Assembly: GCF_000622145.1 (NCBI RefSeq)
Contig: NZ_JHWH01000014.1
Location: forward strand, 1 to 64,000
Reading direction: 5' to 3'
Length of the DNA stretch: 64,000 nt
Source: Paracoccus yeei ATCC BAA-599
GTDB taxonomy: Bacteria; Pseudomonadota; Alphaproteobacteria; Rhodobacterales; Rhodobacteraceae
The notes under the pieces were generated by a model that had not been told where the DNA came from, did no database searches, and saw only the letters and a program-made list of their open reading frames with translations. This document shows positions 42,343-52,460 of the stretch, one piece after another. Both the position numbers and the translations under genes were made by a program. Numbering within the stretch: the stretch's first letter is position 1; the number at the start of each line of letters is the position of its first letter.

Positions 42343-43353
42343 TCAACCGCCTCGCACGCGGGCAAAGCCCAGCGTGGTCGTCTGGCGATAAACCTGGCCC
42401 ATTCCCAGCACGGCCGAAGGATAGTCGGGATGATGCGGGGCATCGGGCCACAGCTGCGATTCGAGCGCGATGCCGGCGTGGGGGCCATAGACCTGGCCCG
42501 ACAGGCCGGGCGCGCCGGGACGCAGCAGGGCGCCGGCATAGACCTGCAAGCCCGGCTCGGTCGAATCGATGGTCATTTGCAGCGACCGGGCGCGCAGGGT
42601 GGCGGCGCGGCGCGGCGCCATCGTCCGCCGCGTGCCCAGGCACAGGTTATGGTCGATCAGCGGGCCCTGAAGCCGGTCGCCCAGCCGCGCGGGCTGGCGG
42701 AAATCCAGATGCGTGCCCTGCACCGGGGCGGGCGGGCCCAGCGGGATCAGGTCGTCGTCCACCGGCAGATAGGTGTCGGCGGGGACGGTCAGCCGGTGAT
42801 CGGCGACGGTCGGGCGGCCGTCCAGGTTGAAGTAGCTGTGTTGGGCGAAGTTGCAGAACGTGTCCTCGGTCGCGCTGGCGAGGACGGCGATGCGCAAGGC
42901 CGGGCCGGGCAGCAGGTGATAGGTCACCCGCACCAGCAGCGCGCCGGGAAAGCCCATGTGCCCGTCCGGCAGGCGGTCCGACAGGGCCACGAAATCCGGC
43001 CCCTGGTCGGCGATGATCCAGTTGCGCTGTCCGGTCCCGTCCGAGCCCCCGTGCAGCGTCGTGCGGCCGCGTTCGTTGCGGTCCAGCGTCAGCGCCTTGC
43101 CGTCCAGCACCGCCCGGCCCCCCGCGATGCGGTTGGCGCAGCGCCCGACGATGGCGCCGAAATAGCGGCCTTCGGCCAGGTAGGGGGCCAGTTCGGGAAA
43201 GCCCAAGACCAGCGGCTGGGCGATACCGTCCAGCCGCAGATCCTGCAGCGAGGCGCCCCAGCTGATGACCGAGGCCGTCAGCCCATGCGCGGACAGCGTG
43301 ACGCGCCGGACGGGGTGACCGTCGGGCAGGGTGCCGAAGTCCGTGGCGGTCAT
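42343..43353 (-). CDS. galM: Aldose 1-epimerase (galactose mutarotase)
   Basis: This 336-residue mutarotase interconverts alpha and beta sugars. The catalytic His lies in NFAQHSYFNL and the catalytic Glu in GIALESQLWPDAP; VGRCANRIAGGRA near 70-82 is conserved. It supplies the anomer used by the sugar 1-dehydrogenase of the same operon. The start at 43353 overlaps the lactonase gene by 4 bases; the longer frame is not coding. Probably the last gene of the chvE operon. Confidence 0.93.
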   Translation of the reverse strand: MTATDFGTLPDGHPVRRVTLSAHGLTASVISWGASLQDLRLDGIAQPLVLGFPELAPYLAEGRYFGAIVGRCANRIAGGRAVLDGKALTLDRNERGRTTLHGGSDGTGQRNWIIADQGPDFVALSDRLPDGHMGFPGALLVRVTYHLLPGPALRIAVLASATEDTFCNFAQHSYFNLDGRPTVADHRLTVPADTYLPVDDDLIPLGPPAPVQGTHLDFRQPARLGDRLQGPLIDHNLCLGTRRTMAPRRAATLRARSLQMTIDSTEPGLQVYAGALLRPGAPGLSGQVYGPHAGIALESQLWPDAPHHPDYPSAVLGMGQVYRQTTTLGFARVRGG

Positions 43354-44195
43354 GGCCTGACCCGGGGCTCGGCCAGGCCGCGGGCGCCGTCGGGCAGGAC
43401 CAGCCAGGTGCGGCCGTCCTGCGCGCCGTCCAGCCCCTCTGCCGCGCTGGTCACCAGGATGCGGTCCAGGTTTTCCCCGATGAAGGCCGGGCAGCTGACC
43501 TGGGCCGAGGGCAGGGTGACGCTGTCGATCCGGGTGCCGTCGGGCGCGTGGCAGACCAGCGTGCCGCTGCCCCAGCGCGCGTTCCAGAAATTGCCGCGCG
43601 CGTCGGTCACCGCGCCGTCCGGGTGCTGGTCGGTGCCGGTCAGGTCCAGATAGACGGCAGGCTCGCCCACCGGCCAGCCGCGGGCGTCCAGAGGCTGGCG
43701 CCAGACGATCTGGCGCGCGGTGTCGGCGAAATAGGCATGCCGCCCGGCGGGGTCGAAGCAGATGGCGTTGGGGATGTCCATGCCGTCCCGCAACCGCTCC
43801 AGCCGGCCGTCGAACCAGCGATAGATCGCGCCCGCGCCGGGGCTGGCGTCCAGCCCCATCGTGCCGATCCAGAAGCCGCCCCAGGGATCGGCCCGCCCGT
43901 CGTTCGAGCGGTTGCCGGGCCTGTCCGCTTCCAGTGCGACCAGCGGCTCGCGCGCGCCGCTGCCCAGGTGAAAGCGGAAAAGCGCGCTGGCGCTGGCGAT
44001 CAGCAGGCTGTCGCGGTCGATCCAGCCCGCGGCCGAGACGGGCTCGTCGAACTGCCAGGACAGTTCGCGCCCCTGATGCCGGCTCAGCAGCCGCTTGCCC
44101 AGGATGTCGAACCAGAAGGCCTGGCCGCGTTCGGGGTGCCACAGCGCGCCTTCCCCCAGGGTGCAGATGCGCGGATCGAAGAGCGTATGTCTCAT
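43350..44195 (-). CDS. SMP-30/gluconolactonase-family sugar lactonase
   Basis: This 281-residue six-bladed propeller lactonase has metal ligands at Glu15 (CTLGEGALWHP), Asn in RSNDGRADPWGGFWIGTMG, and the block DIPNAICFDPAGRHAYFADT. It hydrolyses the aldonolactone from the upstream 1-dehydrogenase to the aldonate for the dehydratase, like XylC or arabinolactonase. It overlaps dgoA and galM by 4 bases each. Pentono- or galactonolactone are both likely substrates. Confidence 0.9.
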   Translation of the reverse strand: MRHTLFDPRICTLGEGALWHPERGQAFWFDILGKRLLSRHQGRELSWQFDEPVSAAGWIDRDSLLIASASALFRFHLGSGAREPLVALEADRPGNRSNDGRADPWGGFWIGTMGLDASPGAGAIYRWFDGRLERLRDGMDIPNAICFDPAGRHAYFADTARQIVWRQPLDARGWPVGEPAVYLDLTGTDQHPDGAVTDARGNFWNARWGSGTLVCHAPDGTRIDSVTLPSAQVSCPAFIGENLDRILVTSAAEGLDGAQDGRTWLVLPDGARGLAEPRVRP

Positions 44196-44794
44196 GCCAG
44201 GGATCGCAGCGCCGAAACCATCTCGCGCGCGCGCGCGCCCACGTCCTCGGGGGTGTCGCCGGGCCGGTAAAGCGAGGTGCCGATGCCAAAGCCCTGGGCA
44301 CCGGCGGCGAACCAGTCGGCAAAGTTCTGCGGCCCGACGCCCCCCACGGCATAGACCGGGATTTCGGGCGGCAGGACGGCGCGCAAGGCCTGCAGCAGGC
44401 CGGGCCCCGCCTGGCCTGCGGGAAACAGCTTCAGCCCGGTCGCGCCGGCGGCGATGGCGCGGAAACACTCGGTGGCGGTAAAGACGCCCGGATAGCTTTC
44501 CAGCCCCAACCGGCGGGTTTCGCGGATCACCTCGGGGTTCATGTCCGGGGACACGATCATCCGCCCGCCCGCGTCCGCGACACGGCCCACGTCCGGCAGG
44601 CTCAGCACGGTGCCCGCGCCCACGGTGGCCTGGCCGCCGAAGCGGGTGGCCATCAGCCGGATGCTTTCCAGCGGATCGGGCGAGTTCAGCGGCACCTCCA
44701 TCCGGTCGATGCCGGCCTCGATCAGGGCGGTGCCCACGGGAATGGCCTCGGCCGGGGTCAGGCCGCGCAGGATGGCGATGATGGGTTGGGTCAT
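44192..44794 (-). CDS. dgoA: 2-dehydro-3-deoxy-6-phosphogalactonate aldolase
   Basis: This 200-residue KDPG/KDPGal aldolase-family enzyme has ILRGLTPAEA, Glu in GIDRMEVPLNSPDP, GAGTVLS and the Schiff-base Lys in GATGLKLFPA. The ILRG and MEVPLNSP versions point to KDPGal aldolase (DgoA), which yields pyruvate and glyceraldehyde 3-phosphate. It sits directly after dgoK with an ATGA overlap, completing the DeLey-Doudoroff steps. Confidence 0.92.
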   Translation of the reverse strand: MTQPIIAILRGLTPAEAIPVGTALIEAGIDRMEVPLNSPDPLESIRLMATRFGGQATVGAGTVLSLPDVGRVADAGGRMIVSPDMNPEVIRETRRLGLESYPGVFTATECFRAIAAGATGLKLFPAGQAGPGLLQALRAVLPPEIPVYAVGGVGPQNFADWFAAGAQGFGIGTSLYRPGDTPEDVGARAREMVSALRSLA

Positions 44795-45690
44795 TCGGTC
44801 CTCAGCAATGCGGCGGCGGCGGCGGTCAGTCCGGTCAGGACCAGGGCCGAGCCGTCCTTTTGGTAGGCGTCGGCACCCCGCTGCGTCAATGCCCCTGCGT
44901 AAAGCCCGGCCAGCCCCTCGGCCCCGATCACCGCCACGCGGGCGCCCTGCCACAGGGGCCGCGCCGCCGCGATCTCGGCCCCGATCAGCAGGGCGGACAG
45001 CCGCCCGGCCGCCGCCTCGGGCGAAAGCCCGTCCAGCAGCGCGGCCGCCCGCAGCGGAAACAGCCCCGCCTGCGCAAGGCCGGGGTCGGCCGCGACCTCG
45101 GCCAGCGTCCGGTGAAAGGCGGCCGCATCCGCCGCGGCCTCGCCGATGGTCAGGCGCAGGACGGACTGGCGCGACAGCAGGGCGTAAAGCTCTCCGGTCA
45201 TGAAGGTGCGAAAGGCGGTGACGCGGCCGCCTTCGACGCGGACCCATTTGCAATGCGTGCCGGGAAGGCACAGCGTGCCGGCGAAATCCGGGGTCTCGGC
45301 CAGGAAACCGGCGATCTGGGTTTCCTCGCCCCGCATCACGTCGGGGGGATCGGACTGCATCAGCCCGGGCAGGATATGGACGTCCAGCCGCGCGTCCCGC
45401 ACGGGCGGCCGTGTGGCGCGCAACGGGTCGAGGGGCGTGCAGGGGACGGCGCGATATTCGGCCTCGGCCCAGCCGGTGCGGGCCCCGACCATGCCGCAGG
45501 CGATGACGGGCGTCGCCCGCCCCAGCCAGTCGCCGGCAAGTTCCAGCAGGGCGGGCTCGAACCCGTCCGGGGTCAGCGCGCCCATGCCCCGGTCCGAGGC
45601 GCGGGCCTCCAGCACCTGCCCGCCCGCCATGGCCCAGGCGCGCAGCCGGCTGGTGCCCCAGTCGACCGCGATCCAGTCGGGCCTTACCAT
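44791..45690 (-). CDS. dgoK: 2-dehydro-3-deoxygalactonokinase
   Basis: This 299-residue DgoK-family kinase has AVDWGTSRLRAW at the N-terminus, SDRGMGAL, CGMVGARTGWAEAEY, RGEETQIAGFL and the PGTHCKWVRV block. It phosphorylates 2-keto-3-deoxygalactonate. It overlaps the 1-dehydrogenase gene by 7 bases and dgoA by 4. Upstream frame codons are antiframe to that gene. Confidence 0.93.
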   Translation of the reverse strand: MVRPDWIAVDWGTSRLRAWAMAGGQVLEARASDRGMGALTPDGFEPALLELAGDWLGRATPVIACGMVGARTGWAEAEYRAVPCTPLDPLRATRPPVRDARLDVHILPGLMQSDPPDVMRGEETQIAGFLAETPDFAGTLCLPGTHCKWVRVEGGRVTAFRTFMTGELYALLSRQSVLRLTIGEAAADAAAFHRTLAEVAADPGLAQAGLFPLRAAALLDGLSPEAAAGRLSALLIGAEIAAARPLWQGARVAVIGAEGLAGLYAGALTQRGADAYQKDGSALVLTGLTAAAAALLRTE

Positions 45691-46616
45691 GAGAAGGCTT
45701 CGGTCTGGATGCGCCGGCCCAGCATCATCGCATCGGCGACGTGGCGGAAGGGGGCCAGGTCCACCTCGCTGGTGCCGCGCTGGATCAGCTGGGCAAAGCG
45801 GGCATAGATGCGGTCGTATTCCCCCGACAGAGAGCTTTCGCTGGCGATGGCCTGACCGTCGATCACCACGGTCGCGCCGCCCTGGGACAGGTCCAGCCGG
45901 CCCCGGTCGGTGTCGATCTGCATGTCCCAGGTCTGCGGCCCGGTTTCCCGGAAGTCGAAGTCCAGGTCCACCGGCGCGCCTTCCTCGGTCAGCATGGTCA
46001 GTTGCGCGGCGATCGGCGTGTCGCGGTTCTCGGGGAACTCCAGCACGGCCCCGGTGGTGTAAAGCGCGACCGGCAGGATATGGGTCAGGATGGAATAGGC
46101 GTTGATCCCCGGGTCGAAGACGCCGGTGCCGCCCGGGGCAAAGATCCAGTCCTGGCCCGGGTGCCAGCGCCGCACGTCCTCGCGCCAGGTGACGGTGATG
46201 CGGGTGATCCGCTTGTCCGCCAGCCAGGCCTTGGCGCCCGGTATTCCCGGCGCGAACTGGCTGTGCCAGGCGGCGAACAGCACCCGGCCCTGGTCGCGGG
46301 CGATCCTTTGCAGGGTCATCACCTCGCTGACCGTGGTGCCGGGCGGCTTTTCCAGCAGGACGTGCTTGCCCGCCAGCAGGGCTTGCCGCGCCACGGCAAA
46401 GCGGACCTGCGGCGGCGTGCACAGCGACACCGCCTGCACCCGGGGGCTTTGGCGCAGCAGGGCGCCGATCTCGGGATAGGCGGTCAGCCCCTCAGGCCGG
46501 GCGACGGGGTCGACCACGGCAGCCAGGTTGAACACGGGCGAGGCGTCCAGCGCCGCGCGATGCTGGTCCCGGGCGATCTTGCCGAAACCGATGATGGCCA
46601 GATCAATGGCTGTCAC
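45684..46616 (-). CDS. L-arabinose/D-galactose 1-dehydrogenase (Gfo/Idh/MocA family)
   Basis: This 310-residue NAD(P) oxidoreductase strongly resembles Azospirillum L-arabinose 1-dehydrogenase and pseudomonad Gal. Seen are IIGFGKIARDQH, VSLCTPPQVRFA, KHVLLEKPPGTT and EDVRRWHPGQDW followed by GVFDPGINAYSI. It oxidises the sugar to the aldonolactone. The start is GTG at 46616 with GAGGTGG just upstream; it overlaps the dehydratase gene by 14 bases. Both sugars are usual substrates of the family, fitting both the dgo genes here and the KDA dehydratase at 33 kb. Confidence 0.88.
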   Translation of the reverse strand: MTAIDLAIIGFGKIARDQHRAALDASPVFNLAAVVDPVARPEGLTAYPEIGALLRQSPRVQAVSLCTPPQVRFAVARQALLAGKHVLLEKPPGTTVSEVMTLQRIARDQGRVLFAAWHSQFAPGIPGAKAWLADKRITRITVTWREDVRRWHPGQDWIFAPGGTGVFDPGINAYSILTHILPVALYTTGAVLEFPENRDTPIAAQLTMLTEEGAPVDLDFDFRETGPQTWDMQIDTDRGRLDLSQGGATVVIDGQAIASESSLSGEYDRIYARFAQLIQRGTSEVDLAPFRHVADAMMLGRRIQTEAFSW

Positions 46617-48348
46617 GTCCCACCTCGCGTCCGCGGCATCCTTTCAGGAAATCGAAATCGGCGCCGGTGTCGGCCCCCTCGACATGATCGTGGAACATGC
46701 GGGCGTAACCGCTGGCGGGCGGGGCCGCGGGCGGCACCCATTCGGCCAGCCGCCGCGCGATCTCCTCGTCGCTCAGGTCCAGGTGCAGGCGCCGGTTCGG
46801 CACGTCCAGTTCGATGAAATCGCCGGTCCGCACGATAGCCAGCGGCCCGCCCCGCGCCGCCTCGGGCGAGGTGTGCAAGACGACCGTGCCATAGGCGGTG
46901 CCCGACATGCGCGCGTCGCTGATCCGCACCATGTCGGTAATGCCCTTTTTCAGCACCTTGGGCGGCAGGCCCATGTTGCCGACCTCGGCCATGCCGGGAT
47001 AGCCCTTGGGACCGCAGTATTTCATCACCATGACGCAGGTCTCGTCGATCTCCAGCGCATCGTCGTTGATCCGCGCCTTGTAGTCGTCGATGTCCTCGAA
47101 CACGACCGCCCGGCCGCGATGGCGCAGCAGGTGGGGGCTTGCAGCCGAAGGCTTCAGCACCGCGCCGCCCGGCGCCAGGTTCCCGCGCAGGACCGCGATG
47201 CCGCCCTGGGGCGTCAGCGCGCGCTCGACCGGCAGGATCACGTCCTCGTTCCAGTTGCGGGCCTCGCGCACCTCGTCCCAGATCGTTTCCCCTGAAACGG
47301 TCAGCGCGTCGCGGTGCAGGACGCCCGCCTCGCCCAGGCGTTTCAGCACCACGGGCAGGCCGCCGGCATAGAAGAATTCCTCCATCAGGTACTGGCCCGA
47401 AGGCATCAGGTTCACGATGGTCGGAATGTCGCGGCCGCAGCGGTCCCAATCGTCCAGCGTCAGGTCGACGCCGACCCGGCCCGCCAGCGCCAGCAGGTGG
47501 ATCACCGCGTTGGTCGACCCGCCGATGGCGCCGTTGCAGCGAATCGCGTTCTCGAACGCCTGCCTGGTCAGGATGTCGCTGGGCTTCAGGTCGTCCTTGA
47601 CCATCTGCACGATGCGCCGGCCGGTCAGCTGCGCCATCACGCGGCGGCGCGAGTCCACCGCCGGGATCGCGGCATTGCCGGACAGCGCCATGCCCAATGC
47701 CTCGGCCATGCTGGCCATGGTGCTGGCGGTGCCCATGGTGTTGCAGGTGCCCGAGGACCGGCTCATCGCCTGTTCGGCGTCCAGGAAGTCCTCCTGCGTC
47801 ATCTCTCCGGCCTTCACGGCCTCGGAGAACTTCCACAGATGCGTGCCCGAGCCAATACGCTCGCCCCGGAACCAGCCGTTCAGCATCGGGCCCCCGGTCA
47901 CGACGATGGACGGAATGTCGGTCGAGGCCGCGCCCATCATCAGGCTGGGCGTGGTCTTGTCGCAGCCGACAAGCAGCACGGCCCCGTCGATGGGCTGGCC
48001 GCGCATCGCTTCCTCGACCGCCATGGCGGCGAGGTTGCGATACATCATCGCGGTCGGCCGATAGGTGTTCTCGGAGGCCGAAAACACCGGCACTTCGACC
48101 GGAAAGCCGCCGGCCTCCCAGACGCCGGCCTTCACCTTTTCGGCCAGTTCGCGCAGGTGGCCGTTGCAGGGCGTCAGGTCCGACCAGGTGTTCAGGATGC
48201 CGATGACGGGCCGGCCGTCGAACAGGTCATGCGGATAGCCCTGATTCTTCAGCCAGCCGCGGTGATAGATGGTGTCGCGCGAATTGCCGCCATACCAGTG
48301 CTGCGACCGCAGCTTGCGCGGCCATTCGGCGGGTTTGAAGGTGGTCAT
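46603..48348 (-). CDS. L-arabinonate/D-galactonate dehydratase (IlvD/Edd family)
   Basis: This 581-residue Fe-S dehydratase has cluster cysteines C61 (TWSDLTPCN), C129 (LVGCDKTTP) and C202 (GTCNTMGTAST), the same positions as XylD here though the sequence otherwise differs. The N-terminal LRSQHWYGGNSRDTIYHRGW and length match arabinonate dehydratases such as Azospirillum AraC. It would give KDA or KDGal. The start at 48348 overlaps the permease gene by 4 bases; the 853-codon frame is not real. Confidence 0.87.
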   Translation of the reverse strand: MTTFKPAEWPRKLRSQHWYGGNSRDTIYHRGWLKNQGYPHDLFDGRPVIGILNTWSDLTPCNGHLRELAEKVKAGVWEAGGFPVEVPVFSASENTYRPTAMMYRNLAAMAVEEAMRGQPIDGAVLLVGCDKTTPSLMMGAASTDIPSIVVTGGPMLNGWFRGERIGSGTHLWKFSEAVKAGEMTQEDFLDAEQAMSRSSGTCNTMGTASTMASMAEALGMALSGNAAIPAVDSRRRVMAQLTGRRIVQMVKDDLKPSDILTRQAFENAIRCNGAIGGSTNAVIHLLALAGRVGVDLTLDDWDRCGRDIPTIVNLMPSGQYLMEEFFYAGGLPVVLKRLGEAGVLHRDALTVSGETIWDEVREARNWNEDVILPVERALTPQGGIAVLRGNLAPGGAVLKPSAASPHLLRHRGRAVVFEDIDDYKARINDDALEIDETCVMVMKYCGPKGYPGMAEVGNMGLPPKVLKKGITDMVRISDARMSGTAYGTVVLHTSPEAARGGPLAIVRTGDFIELDVPNRRLHLDLSDEEIARRLAEWVPPAAPPASGYARMFHDHVEGADTGADFDFLKGCRGREVGRDSH

Positions 48349-49532
48349 GCTTTGCTCTTGTTCGAGACGTCGAAGATCACGGCGGCCATCAGCACCAGGC
48401 CCTTGATGACCTGCTGATAGTCGATGCCGATGCCCAGGATGGACATGCCGTTGTTCATCACGCCCATGATGAAGGCGCCGACGACGGCGCCGATCACGGT
48501 GCCGACGCCCCCGGCCATGGACGCGCCGCCGATGAAGACGGCCGCGATCACGTCCAGTTCGAACCCGACCCCGGCCTTGGGCGTGGCCGAGTTCAGCCGC
48601 GCCGAGACGACCATCCCCGCCAAGGCCGCCAGCATCCCCATGTTGACGAAGGTCAGGAACACCACCCGTTCCGAGTTGATGCCCGACAGTTTCGCCGCCT
48701 TGGCATTGCCGCCGATGGCATAGATGCGCCGCCCGATGGTGGTGCGTTCCGAAATGAAGGCGTAAAGCGCGACCAGGACCGCCATGACCATGAAGACGTT
48801 GGGCAGCCCGCGGAAATTCGCCAGGGCCCAGGTCATCCAGACCAGCGCCAGAAAGATCAGCGCGTTCTTGGCCGCGAAGAAGGCAAAGGGCTCGTCCGCG
48901 ATGCCCACGGCCTCTTCGCGCTTGCGGGCGCGGATCTGCAGCCACAGGATGGCGATGGCCGCGCCCCAGCCCAGGACCAGCGACAGGGTGTTGGGCTTGT
49001 CCGGTCCGAACAGGTCCGGGATGAAGCCCGAGGCGATCATCTGGAATTCGCGCGGGAAGGGGCCGATGCTTTGCCCCTGCAGGATCCACATGGTCAGGCC
49101 CCGGAACACCAGCATCCCAGCCAGGGTGACGATGAAGCTGGGGATCTTCCAATAGGCGATCCAATAGCCCTGCGCCGCGCCGATCAGCGCCCCCGCGACC
49201 AGCGACAGCACCACCACCAGCGGGATGGGCAGGCCCATGCGCACGATCATCAGCGCGGCAAGCGCGCCCACGAAGGCCGCGATGGACCCCACCGACAGGT
49301 CGATGTGGCCCGCGACGATGATCAGCAGCATGCCGACCGCCATGATGACGATGTGGCTGTTCTGCAGGAACAGGTTCGTCAGGTTGACCGGGCGGAACAG
49401 GATGCCGCCCGTGACGATCTGAAAGAACGCCATGATGATGATCAGCGCGAACAGGATGCCGTATTCGCGGATGTTGCGGCGGATGAAGCCGAAGGTGTCG
49501 CCGCCGGGGCGGGTTTCGATGGTGTCAGACAT
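48345..49532 (-). CDS. gguB: Multiple-sugar ABC transporter permease (GguB/XylH-like)
   Basis: This 395-residue CUT2 permease has about ten to eleven membrane helices. [19 protein letters not shown] near 75-93 and [15 protein letters not shown] near 335-350 are typical CUT2 stretches. It is second to third gene of the chvE-gguA-gguB operon and overlaps the ATPase gene by 8 bases. Relatives import galactose, arabinose, xylose and glucose. Confidence 0.9.
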   Translation of the reverse strand: MSDTIETRPGGDTFGFIRRNIREYGILFALIIIMAFFQIVTGGILFRPVNLTNLFLQNSHIVIMAVGMLLIIVAGHIDLSVGSIAAFVGALAALMIVRMGLPIPLVVVLSLVAGALIGAAQGYWIAYWKIPSFIVTLAGMLVFRGLTMWILQGQSIGPFPREFQMIASGFIPDLFGPDKPNTLSLVLGWGAAIAILWLQIRARKREEAVGIADEPFAFFAAKNALIFLALVWMTWALANFRGLPNVFMVMAVLVALYAFISERTTIGRRIYAIGGNAKAAKLSGINSERVVFLTFVNMGMLAALAGMVVSARLNSATPKAGVGFELDVIAAVFIGGASMAGGVGTVIGAVVGAFIMGVMNNGMSILGIGIDYQQVIKGLVLMAAVIFDVSNKSKA

Positions 49533-51099
49533 GGGCGGCCTCGGCCTCGATTTCCTCGGGGGTGACGTTTTCCTCGGTCAGGGTGTGGCCCGACGTGATG
49601 ATGATCTCCATGATGCGTTCCTGGGTCGCCTGGGCGGTGGGCATGTCCCCGACCAGGCGGCCTTCGTTCATCACGAGGATGCGGTCGGTAATGCCCAGAA
49701 GCTCGGGCATTTCCGAGGAGATCACGATGATGGATTTGCCCGCGGCCGCAAGGTCGCGGATGATGGTATAGATCTCGTACTTGGCGCCGACGTCGATGCC
49801 GCGCGTGGGTTCGTCCAGGATCAGGATCTCGGGGCCCGAGAACAGCCATTTTGCCAGCACGACCTTTTGCTGGTTGCCGCCCGACAGGTTCACCGTCGCC
49901 TGGTCGATGGAGGACGACCGGATGTTGATCTGCTTGCGATAGTCGCGCGCAACCTGGCCTTCCTTGTGGCGGTCGATGACGCCCTTCGGGGCGACGCCGC
50001 GCAGGTTCGCCAGCGGGATGTTGCGGCGGATCGTGTCGATCAGCACCAGGCCCAGCGACTTGCGGTCCTCGGTCACGTAGGCCAGGCCCGCCTTGATGGC
50101 CTTGGGCACGGCGGACAGGTCCACGGGCTTGCCGTGGATGGACACGCTGCCCGATTTCCAGTCGCCCATGCTGCGGCCGAAGATCGACATGGCCAGTTCG
50201 GTGCGGCCCGCGCCCATCAGCCCGGCGATGCCCAGCACCTCGCCCCGCCGCAGGTCGAAGCTGGCGCGGTCGACCATCAGCCGGCCCTCGCGCGCGGGAT
50301 CGGCCACGGTCCAGTCGCGGACCTGCATCACCTCCTCGCCGACCTTCGGTTCGCGGGGGGGATAGCGGTCGTTCATCGACCGGCCCACCATGTCCTTGAT
50401 GATCTGCGCCTCGGGGACCATGCCGTCGTGATGGGCCACGGTCGCGCCGTCGCGCAGCACGGTGATGCTGTCGCAGACCTGGGAAATCTCGTTCAGCTTG
50501 TGCGAGATCAGGATCGCCGTCATGCCCTGGTCGCGAAAGCTGGCCAGCAGGCGCAGCAGCGCATCGCTGTCGTTTTCGTTCAGCGAACTGGTCGGTTCGT
50601 CCAGGATCAGCAGATCGACCTTTTTCGACAGCGCCTTGGCGATCTCGACCAGCTGCTGCTTGCCCATGCCCAGCTCGCCCACCCGGGTTTCGGGGCTTTC
50701 GCGCAGGCCGACCTTGGCCAGCAGCTCGGCGGTGCGGCGGTTCGTCTCGTGCCGGTCGATCACGCCGCGCGTCGCGATCTCGTTGCCCAGGAAGATGTTC
50801 TCGGCAATCGACATCTGCGGCACCAGCGCGAGTTCCTGGTGGATGATGACGATGCCCTGCGCCTCGCTGTCGGGGATGCCGCGAAAGGCGACGGGCTTGC
50901 CGTTGTACAGGATCTCGCCGTCGTAGGTGCCGTGCGGATAGACCCCGGACAGCACCTTCATCAGCGTGGACTTGCCGGCGCCGTTCTCGCCGCACAGCGC
51001 CCGGATCTCGCCCCGGCGGACGGTCATGTTGACGTTGTCGAGGGCTTTCACCCCGGGAAATTCCTTGGTGATGCCCCGCATTTCCAGAATGGCGTCCAT
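49525..51099 (-). CDS. gguA: Multiple-sugar ABC transporter ATPase (GguA-like)
   Basis: This 524-residue double ATPase of CUT2 importers has a first domain with [18 protein letters not shown] and [10 protein letters not shown], and a second with degenerate Walker [24 protein letters not shown] and [12 protein letters not shown]. That asymmetry is normal for the family. It lies 58 bases after the binding-protein gene. Confidence 0.93.
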   Translation of the reverse strand: MDAILEMRGITKEFPGVKALDNVNMTVRRGEIRALCGENGAGKSTLMKVLSGVYPHGTYDGEILYNGKPVAFRGIPDSEAQGIVIIHQELALVPQMSIAENIFLGNEIATRGVIDRHETNRRTAELLAKVGLRESPETRVGELGMGKQQLVEIAKALSKKVDLLILDEPTSSLNENDSDALLRLLASFRDQGMTAILISHKLNEISQVCDSITVLRDGATVAHHDGMVPEAQIIKDMVGRSMNDRYPPREPKVGEEVMQVRDWTVADPAREGRLMVDRASFDLRRGEVLGIAGLMGAGRTELAMSIFGRSMGDWKSGSVSIHGKPVDLSAVPKAIKAGLAYVTEDRKSLGLVLIDTIRRNIPLANLRGVAPKGVIDRHKEGQVARDYRKQINIRSSSIDQATVNLSGGNQQKVVLAKWLFSGPEILILDEPTRGIDVGAKYEIYTIIRDLAAAGKSIIVISSEMPELLGITDRILVMNEGRLVGDMPTAQATQERIMEIIITSGHTLTEENVTPEEIEAEAAHV

Positions 51100-51157
51100 C
51101 GCTTCCCCCTTCGCGATGGGGATGCCGCCGCGACCCTGGCGGCGGCATCCCGGTTTG

Positions 51158-52222
51158 TCACTTGATCTGGTCTTCGGTGTAGTAGCCCGAGCCGACCAGA
51201 ACCTCCTTGAGGTTCTTCTCGGTCACGGCGACCGGCTCCAGCAGGTAGGACGGGACCACCTTGACGCCGTTGTTGTAGGTTTCGGTGTCGTTCACCTGCG
51301 GCTCTTCGCCCTTCATCATGGCGTCGACCATGCTGACGGTGACCTTGGCCAGTTCTCGGGTGTCCTTGAAGATGGTCGAATACTGTTCGCCCGCCAGGAT
51401 CGACTTGACCGACTGGACCTCGGCGTCCTGGCCGGTGACGATCGGCATCTTCAGGTCGCCCGAGCCATAGCCCACGCCCTTGAGCGAGGACAGGATGCCG
51501 ATGGAGAGCCCGTCATAGGGCGACAGCACCCCGTTCACCTGCTTGTCGGTGTAGTTCGCCGACAGGATGTTGTCCATGCGCGACTGGGCGGTGGCCGGGT
51601 CCCAGCGCAGGGTGCCGACCTTGTCCATGCCCATCTGCCCCGAGGGGATCACGATCGAGCCGTCGTCGATCATCGGTTGCAGGACCGACATGGCGCCGTC
51701 GTAGAAGAAGAAGGCGTTGTTGTCGTCGGGCGAGCCGCCGAACAGCTCGACGTTCCAGGGCTTGACGTCCGGGAAGCGCTCCTTGAGCCCTTCGACCAGG
51801 GTATTGGCCTGCTCGACGCCCACCTTGAAGTTGTCGAAGGTCGCGTAATAGTCGATGTCGGGCGTGTCGCGGATCAGCCGGTCATAGGCGATCACCTTGA
51901 TGTCCGAGGCCTTGGCGTTGGCCAGCGCGTTCGACAGCGTGGTGCCGTCGATGGCCGCGATCACCAGCACGTTCACGCCCTTGGTGATCATGTTCTCGAT
52001 CTGGGCCAGCTGGTTCGGGATGTCGTCGTCGGCATATTGCAGGTCGGTCTGATAGCCCGCGTCCTGGAACTGCTTGACCATGTTGTTGCCGTCGTCGATC
52101 CAGCGCGCCGAGGTCTTGGTCGGCATCGAGATCCCGACCATGCCTTCGGCCGCCGCGATCCCGGGCAGCGAAAGCGCCAGGACCGAAGCCGTGGCGACAG
52201 CAAGTTTCCTAAGATTGAACAT
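51158..52222 (-). CDS. chvE: ChvE-like multiple-sugar-binding protein
   Basis: This 354-residue periplasmic binding protein has a signal peptide (about 1-25, ending GIAAA), then [20 protein letters not shown], typical of Chv[20 protein letters not shown] and [20 protein letters not shown] line the sugar site. ChvE binds galactose, arabinose, xylose, glucose and sugar acids; in Agrobacterium it also signals to VirA, which is not implied here. First gene of a nine-gene catabolic operon, divergent from gbpR. Confidence 0.93.
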   Translation of the reverse strand: MFNLRKLAVATASVLALSLPGIAAAEGMVGISMPTKTSARWIDDGNNMVKQFQDAGYQTDLQYADDDIPNQLAQIENMITKGVNVLVIAAIDGTTLSNALANAKASDIKVIAYDRLIRDTPDIDYYATFDNFKVGVEQANTLVEGLKERFPDVKPWNVELFGGSPDDNNAFFFYDGAMSVLQPMIDDGSIVIPSGQMGMDKVGTLRWDPATAQSRMDNILSANYTDKQVNGVLSPYDGLSIGILSSLKGVGYGSGDLKMPIVTGQDAEVQSVKSILAGEQYSTIFKDTRELAKVTVSMVDAMMKGEEPQVNDTETYNNGVKVVPSYLLEPVAVTEKNLKEVLVGSGYYTEDQIK

Positions 52223-52433
52223 GTTTTCTCCCGTTCATGGCACGGCAGAAGCGGGCGCTCGGCGGCGCCTCTTGACCCTCATGCCTGCTTTCCCCCCTTC
52301 GCGGGCCGCCTGCGCGATCCGCAGCGAATGCGGCCATCTCGGTGCGCGCCCCGCTTGTCTGACAGGCTAGACCGCCGCGCTTGCGACCGTCAATTTCGGT
52401 TTGCGCGGCGCGATATACCAGGCATGATATGTC

Positions 52434-52443
52434 TTAGCGCTAA
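52434..52443. promoter_or_regulatory. Palindrome TTAGCGCTAA in the chvE-gbpR promoter region
   Basis: A perfect 10-bp palindrome within ATGTCTTAGCGCTAACAT, 17 bases before the gbpR start. TTAGCGCTAA is the core of many LacI-family operators in alphaproteobacteria. No LacI gene lies in the window. The remaining 238-base intergenic region holds no gene. Confidence 0.45.
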
Positions 52444-52460
52444 CATCGGGATAAGCACGC

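Noticed and set aside
42343..44352. A 669-codon frame combining galM with upstream sequence
   Set aside because: The lactonase and dgoA genes account for the upstream region in other frames.
46603..49164. An 853-codon frame covering the dehydratase and part of gguB
   Set aside because: Codons upstream of 48348 are antiphase to gguB; family similarity begins at MTTFKPAEW.
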